Position numbers and translations under genes: made by a program. A stretch of DNA of 9,345 bases from JBBKWJ01 sp037968895. Its GTDB lineage: Bacteria; Actinomycetota; Acidimicrobiia; Acidimicrobiales; SZUA-35. Each line of letters begins with the position of its first letter. The first letter of the stretch is position 1. Positions 6,470 through 9,345 of this stretch are shown here, piece by piece. The notes beneath the pieces are model-generated. The model was not told the origin of the DNA. It searched no databases and saw nothing but the letters and a program-made list of their open reading frames with translations. The stretch is taken from positions 1 to 9,345 of the forward strand of contig JBBKWJ010000310.1 in the NCBI GenBank assembly GCA_037968895.1, read 5' to 3'.

Positions 6470-6497
6470 AGGGTAGCAGGCCCGGGCTCGATAGCAA
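6470..6497 (-). promoter_or_regulatory. Leaderless vapBC promoter with palindrome
   Basis: On the minus strand, -35 TTGCTA (6497-6492), a 16-nt spacer and -10 TACCCT (6475-6470) are followed by 7 nt and then the vapB ATG. That spacing puts the transcription start at or next to the ATG, giving a leaderless mRNA, common in actinobacteria; no Shine-Dalgarno sequence is present. The spacer holds the self-complementary GCCCGGGC (6480-6487), a candidate operator for autorepression. Confidence 0.55.
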
Positions 6498-6516
6498 GGT
6501 CGAAGTGCGCCAACAA

Positions 6517-6642
6517 GCGGAGCCGTCGGCGCGAGCAAAGACGCTCGGTGACAACCGCACATAATCACCGATACCGACCAAATCGGACCGCTCGTAACGG
6601 CCCTGACGTGGTGCCGCAGAATCTCGTCCCACAGACCGTCAG
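6517..6642. other. Intergenic stretch, nothing recognised
   Basis: The DNA between the vapB promoter and the zinc-ribbon gene holds no reading frame, RNA gene or repeat that I can support on either strand. Confidence 0.5.
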
Positions 6643-6864
6643 TCAGAGATCCACACCCTTGCGGGTCCCGTCGGCTGACTCGCTCGTTTCGCCGGTCTCG
6701 GCCCAGATGCTGTCCTGGATCTCAAAGAGCTGCTTGGCATCCGCCTGACATTCGGCGCAGATGAAGACGTCGCCCGCGTCACTGAACGAGCCTCGTACTC
6801 GCATCTGGTGGCAGACGGCGCAGGTGACGGGAGATCGAGGCACCGCAACATCTTCACACGTCAC
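6643..6864 (-). CDS. Small zinc-ribbon protein, function unknown
   Basis: A 73-residue frame with two CxxC knuckles, CAVC (15-18) and CAEC (36-39), spaced as in small treble-clef or zinc-ribbon proteins: TCAVCHQMRVRG...DVFICAECQADAKQLFE. This pattern, with aromatic and hydrophobic residues before the second knuckle, makes real coding likely despite the short length. A polar tail follows. The first start is GTG at 6864; an internal GTG at residue 8 would give a 66-residue form, and neither has a convincing ribosome site. It is transcribed in the same direction as vapBC but separated by about 180 bp. No specific function can be given. Confidence 0.55.
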   Translation of the reverse strand: MTCEDVAVPRSPVTCAVCHQMRVRGSFSDAGDVFICAECQADAKQLFEIQDSIWAETGETSESADGTRKGVDL

Positions 6865-7364
6865 GCTTGAACCGGGCCACCCACCGCAGCGATGCGCGCG
6901 CGATATCGAGCGGTCGCTTCCGTCATAGCGCCGGTTGCCGAGCGCGCAACGGCGCGTTCTTGGTCGTGATTAAGGGCGGGTAGAGCGCCATCGATCCCGC
7001 CGCGACAGGCGGACAGGGTGCGCTACTGGCAGGAGCCAGCCAGACTCCACTACAGGGGGGTGGCCCACTGGACCAGTTCCGAACAGTCGAAGTGCTCGGG
7101 ATCAAGATCGGCCGACTGATTTGGCAATGATTGATTGGGCGATGAGAGCCCGAATACTCCGACAGTGACGTGTGCGAATTCGACACGAAAGCCTTTGGTC
7201 CTTGGTTGCATCCTGGATCCTTCCTTCGTCCTCTTGAACCACATTCTCCTTCGAAAGTGTCCGACGGGATGTCACCTGGCTGACACTCAACCTGTGTTCG
7301 TTGTCACGACCACCCTTGAGCTCAAACCTGACGATTGGAAGTGCGAGCTCCGATACCGTTGACC
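6865..7364. other. About 500 bp without an intact gene
   Basis: Apart from the C40-like remnant on the minus strand, this stretch contains only out-of-frame or low-quality readings on both strands. No terminator, tRNA or repeat array is evident. Confidence 0.5.
6923..7244 (-). pseudogene. Decayed NlpC/P60 (C40)-like peptidase fragment
   Basis: On the minus strand, the frame covering 7050-7244 contains DLDPEHFDCSELVQWA, which resembles the catalytic-cysteine segment of NlpC/P60 cell-wall or phage-type hydrolases (usual form FDCSGLVQWA or FDCSELVQWA). The frame stops four residues later (TPL*), where about 80 more residues with the catalytic His would be expected. A different frame continues to about 6923 with an alanine/proline-rich sequence ending near TTKNAPLRAR, which could be a frameshifted continuation. 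The part before the Cys motif is not clearly homologous. I read it as a gene remnant, possibly of phage origin. Confidence 0.4.
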
Positions 7365-7691
7365 ATGGAACCGAAGAACAGGTTCGACGTCGTGCGGATC
7401 AACCAACGCAATGTCGACGTTCTCGGTGTTGTCGCCGAAGACGTGTTCGACGATGAGATCAATGACGAGTTGCTCCAAACCGTGCTTGACAACGGCCAGT
7501 TGCTGCTCACAGCAATCATCGACGGTGCGGTTGTGGGACAGCTGCAAGCCATGATCCAGCACCACCTCGACGGACCGCCCCAGCTCTACATCGACAACCT
7601 CGGAGTATCACCGCTCCACCAACGCCGAGGCATCGACCGAAGACTGATCAATCGAGGCCCAACGCTCCACCGTTGCGCTGTACTCCATTGA
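7365..7691 (+). pseudogene. GNAT acetyltransferase, C-terminally truncated
   Basis: From the ATG at 7365 the frame gives 108 residues. The first about 85 fit a GNAT N-acetyltransferase of the aminoglycoside 6'-N-acetyltransferase-like group: an N-terminal VAEDVFDDEIND, a beta strand LLTAIIDGAVVGQLQAM, then LYIDNLGVSPLHQRRGIDRRLI, the acetyl-CoA-binding motif A. Two things are wrong. The motif's second glycine (QRRGxG or QRRGxA) is Asp. After RRLI the sequence turns into NRGPTLHRCAVLH and stops, about 50 residues short of a full fold. The C-terminal strands and helix are not found in the other frames downstream. It is probably a broken gene; a reduced functional domain is less likely. Confidence 0.65.
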
Positions 7692-7976
7692 TCACCTGAG
7701 CCTGCCGCCCAGCGAGTCGTGAGACCGTCGACCATCCCTGCGTTTCGCTGCTGAGCACGACTCGACGATCATGTCAGCGGCGATGAGGTCACCGGGACCT
7801 CGACACCAACTGTGGTGCGTCCCCGAGATTGGTCACGGGCCCTGAGCCGCTCGATATCAAGCGAACAGAAATACCAAGTCGAGGCAAAACTGACCGCACA
7901 GCTCGGCCCCAGCGTGAGTCACCGAATACCGGATCGATCACGCCACTTGTTGCACCGGTACTGCGGTGCGACGTTC
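7692..7976. other. 285-bp gap with no gene
   Basis: The stretch between the truncated acetyltransferase and the VOC gene shows no reading frame with recognisable features on either strand. It may include the lost 3' part of the acetyltransferase in degraded form. Confidence 0.5.
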
Positions 7977-8366
7977 TCAGGATTGGTTGTGGCGTTCGAT
8001 GAAGCCCCACAGATGTCCTTCTGGGTCAGTGAGCGTGAGCTCGGTTGCGGCGAAAGGGCGATTGCGGGGAGCGTCGACGGCCATCCCAGATCGAGCGAGC
8101 TCGTCGTGGACTGCTTGGACGTCATCAACGAGGAAACCGGTCCATGCGGGGAGGCCTTGACGTCGTTCGGACCAATCAGCGACCGGCCCGTCGAGCCAGA
8201 CTTCACCGCCTGGAACCGTGATCTCGACGTTGGTGACCTCGCCTTCGTCGTTGTGCCAACGCCCAGCCTCTTTGAAGCCGAGACGCCCGAAGTGGTCGAT
8301 TAGCCAATCGGCGGTGGCCCCGGCATCGACACAAAAGACGTACGGGATGATTCCGGTGGTGTTCAT
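7977..8366 (-). CDS. VOC/glyoxalase-superfamily protein
   Basis: A 129-residue protein with the two beta-alpha-beta-beta-beta repeats of the vicinal oxygen chelate fold: IIPYVFCVDAGATADWLIDHFGRLGFKEAGRW, then VTNVEITVPGGEVWLDG, then a second half with WTGFLVDDVQAVHDELARSGM and the typical ending LTLTDPEGHLWGFIERH. Members include glyoxalase I, bleomycin-type resistance proteins and PhnB-like proteins; the substrate cannot be chosen from sequence alone. Glu124 in the last strand is a likely metal ligand. The start at 8366 is supported by AAGGAG (8377-8372) 5 nt upstream. It is divergent from the AraC-type regulator, which may control it. The gene appears intact. Confidence 0.9.
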   Translation of the reverse strand: MNTTGIIPYVFCVDAGATADWLIDHFGRLGFKEAGRWHNDEGEVTNVEITVPGGEVWLDGPVADWSERRQGLPAWTGFLVDDVQAVHDELARSGMAVDAPRNRPFAATELTLTDPEGHLWGFIERHNQS

Positions 8367-8422
8367 CGGTGCTCCTTCACTCGCATCAGGTCTCGATCAT
8401 GACGCTCTTGTACGTCGCGGTC

Positions 8423-8452
8423 TTGAACAAATGGAACCTAGGCGGTTCTAAT
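8423..8452 (+). promoter_or_regulatory. Promoter of the AraC-type gene with inverted repeat in its spacer
   Basis: TTGAAC (8423-8428) and TCTAAT (8447-8452) form a good -35/-10 pair with an 18-nt spacer. Eight bases after the -10 comes the ATG at 8461, a spacing that fits a leaderless transcript. The inverted repeat GGAACC (8433-8438) / GGTTC (8444-8448) sits between the two boxes, where a bound regulator would block or reshape the promoter. Confidence 0.5.
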
Positions 8453-8460
8453 CTGCGGTG

Positions 8461-8534
8461 ATGAGGACAGTGTCGAGATCGTTGCCGCAACAGGGTCAGC
8501 CAGCGAACTGGTCCGCCGGTACGTCTTCTATGAC
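8461..8534 (+). other. Upstream coding extension of the AraC gene, likely 1-nt deletion at start
   Basis: Read in the AraC frame, 8463-8534 gives EDSVEIVAATGSASELVRRYVFYD, in which ELVRRYVFYD resembles the first helix and strand of this regulator group. There is no ATG, GTG or TTG in this frame before a stop at 8439. ATG at 8461 reads MRTVSRSLPQQ in the next frame and stops at 8533-8535. Inserting one G after ATG would join the two. Confidence 0.55.
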
Positions 8535-9275
8535 GTGACACCCGTGCGCTCGGGAGCTCACATGGGTCTGCCCGGATGCGGAGCGACGATCACCCTCAGC
8601 TTCGACGAACCAATCACCCGCGTGGATCCGTTGACTGGGACGGCTGTCAACTCCTCCTTCGCAGCTGCAACAGGCCCGAGGACGACGCCCGCATCAATTC
8701 GCTCTGCCGCTCGCGAGTGGGGCGTTGCAATCGAACTCGCACCGACACGGCTTCGCGAACTGTTCGGACTCGACGCCAGTTCCCTTGCGGCGCAACCAGT
8801 CAGTCTGTCTGATGTTGTCGGCTGGTCGGAGTCGCTGGTGGATGAGCTCCACGAACAGACCACGACACGTGAGCGTGCCGCCGTTCTTGACGCCGTGCTC
8901 GGCCGCGTCATGAACTCCGATTGCGGTATTGATCCCCGATGGCACACCGCCTACGAGATGATCTCCGATCCTCACGGCCCATCGGTCGCCTCCGTCGCCG
9001 ACTACGTCGGCTCCAGCCGCCAGCACCTGACCAGACAGATGCAATCGCTCGCGGGCCTCGACCCCTCCACGCTCCGTCGACTGGCCCGGTTCGAGAGGTC
9101 GGCGTCGTTGCTGGCGGTGATGCCGACGGCGCAGGTCGCCCAATCGTGCGGCTACAGCGACCAGTCCCATATGATCCGTGACTGGAACAACCTCGCTGGC
9201 TGCACCCCGGCGCAGTGGAGTCGGCACGAGCCCGACAGCGTCCGCCTTCACAACCGTGCGACTACGGACACCTGA
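8535..9275 (+). CDS. AraC-family transcriptional regulator (5' end probably frameshifted)
   Basis: The C-terminal half carries both AraC helix-turn-helix motifs: SVASVADYVGSSRQHLTRQMQSLAGLDPSTLRRLARFERS and AQVAQSCGYSDQSHMIRDWNNLAGCTPAQW (about residues 150-228 from the GTG). The N-terminal half matches the sensor domain found in many actinobacterial AraC regulators, beginning with a GAHMGLPGCGATITLSFDEP-type strand. GTG at 8535 is the first legal start, but the same frame stays open and family-like upstream (VEIVAATGSASELVRRYVFYD), back to 8463. That is one base out of register with the well-placed ATG at 8461. So the gene is either damaged by a 1-nt deletion, or a shorter protein is made. 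It is divergent from the VOC gene and may regulate it. Confidence 0.82.
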   Translation: MTPVRSGAHMGLPGCGATITLSFDEPITRVDPLTGTAVNSSFAAATGPRTTPASIRSAAREWGVAIELAPTRLRELFGLDASSLAAQPVSLSDVVGWSESLVDELHEQTTTRERAAVLDAVLGRVMNSDCGIDPRWHTAYEMISDPHGPSVASVADYVGSSRQHLTRQMQSLAGLDPSTLRRLARFERSASLLAVMPTAQVAQSCGYSDQSHMIRDWNNLAGCTPAQWSRHEPDSVRLHNRATTDT

Positions 9276-9345
9276 AGTCCAAACACTCCAGCGAACCAGC
9301 TCTCTCCGAGACCCACCGATGCCAACCCACCGAATCACTCGACAC
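9276..9345. other. Window end, nothing recognised
   Basis: The last 70 bases after the AraC stop hold no feature I can support. Confidence 0.5.

Noticed and set aside
6463..6516. TTG start giving an 18-residue longer VapB
   Set aside because: The added residues are unlike AbrB antitoxins and would overlap the promoter boxes.
7812..8303. 163-residue plus-strand reading frame
   Set aside because: Antisense to the VOC gene, which has a good ribosome site and full-fold motifs.

Overview
The window is high-GC DNA from what looks like an actinobacterium. Likely signs are the GTG starts, OmpR-type signalling genes, a probable leaderless promoter and a VapBC pair built on an AbrB antitoxin. I would guess Acidimicrobiia or a relative, but no marker gene confirms this.

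Left part (1-5531), well-kept genes. The window opens inside the 3' end of an M20-family amidohydrolase (+). A perfect 22-bp palindrome separates it from a convergent minus-strand operon. That operon reads, in transcription order, CotH-kinase lipoprotein, OmpR-type response regulator, sensor histidine kinase, with stop and start codons overlapping at both junctions. Divergent from it is a two-gene plus-strand operon: a DUF4956 membrane protein and a VTC-domain (polyphosphate-polymerase type) protein, joined by an ATGA overlap. The 162-bp gap between the operons carries inverted and direct repeats that could be the response regulator's operator. Together the five genes look like one signal-controlled envelope module: a cytosolic polymer synthase, a membrane partner, a surface atypical kinase, and a dedicated two-component system. 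This is the most interesting part of the window.

Right part (5532-8534), an accessory and decaying stretch. It begins with a hairpin after the VTC gene and a sequence resembling the 3' half of a tRNA. Next come the C-terminal half of an XRE antitoxin (remnant), an intact-looking vapB/vapC pair (-) with a probable leaderless promoter, a small zinc-ribbon protein (-), a decayed NlpC/P60-like fragment (-), and a GNAT acetyltransferase cut short at its C-terminus (+). An intact VOC/glyoxalase gene (-) closes this stretch. The mix of a tRNA-like 3' end, toxin-antitoxin genes and gene fragments suggests an old integration or recombination hotspot.

Right end (8423-9275): a plus-strand AraC-type regulator, divergent from the VOC gene. 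Its reading frame extends upstream of any usable start codon, to within one base of a well-placed ATG. This suggests a one-base deletion at the 5' end. A clear promoter with an inverted repeat between its -35 and -10 elements precedes it.
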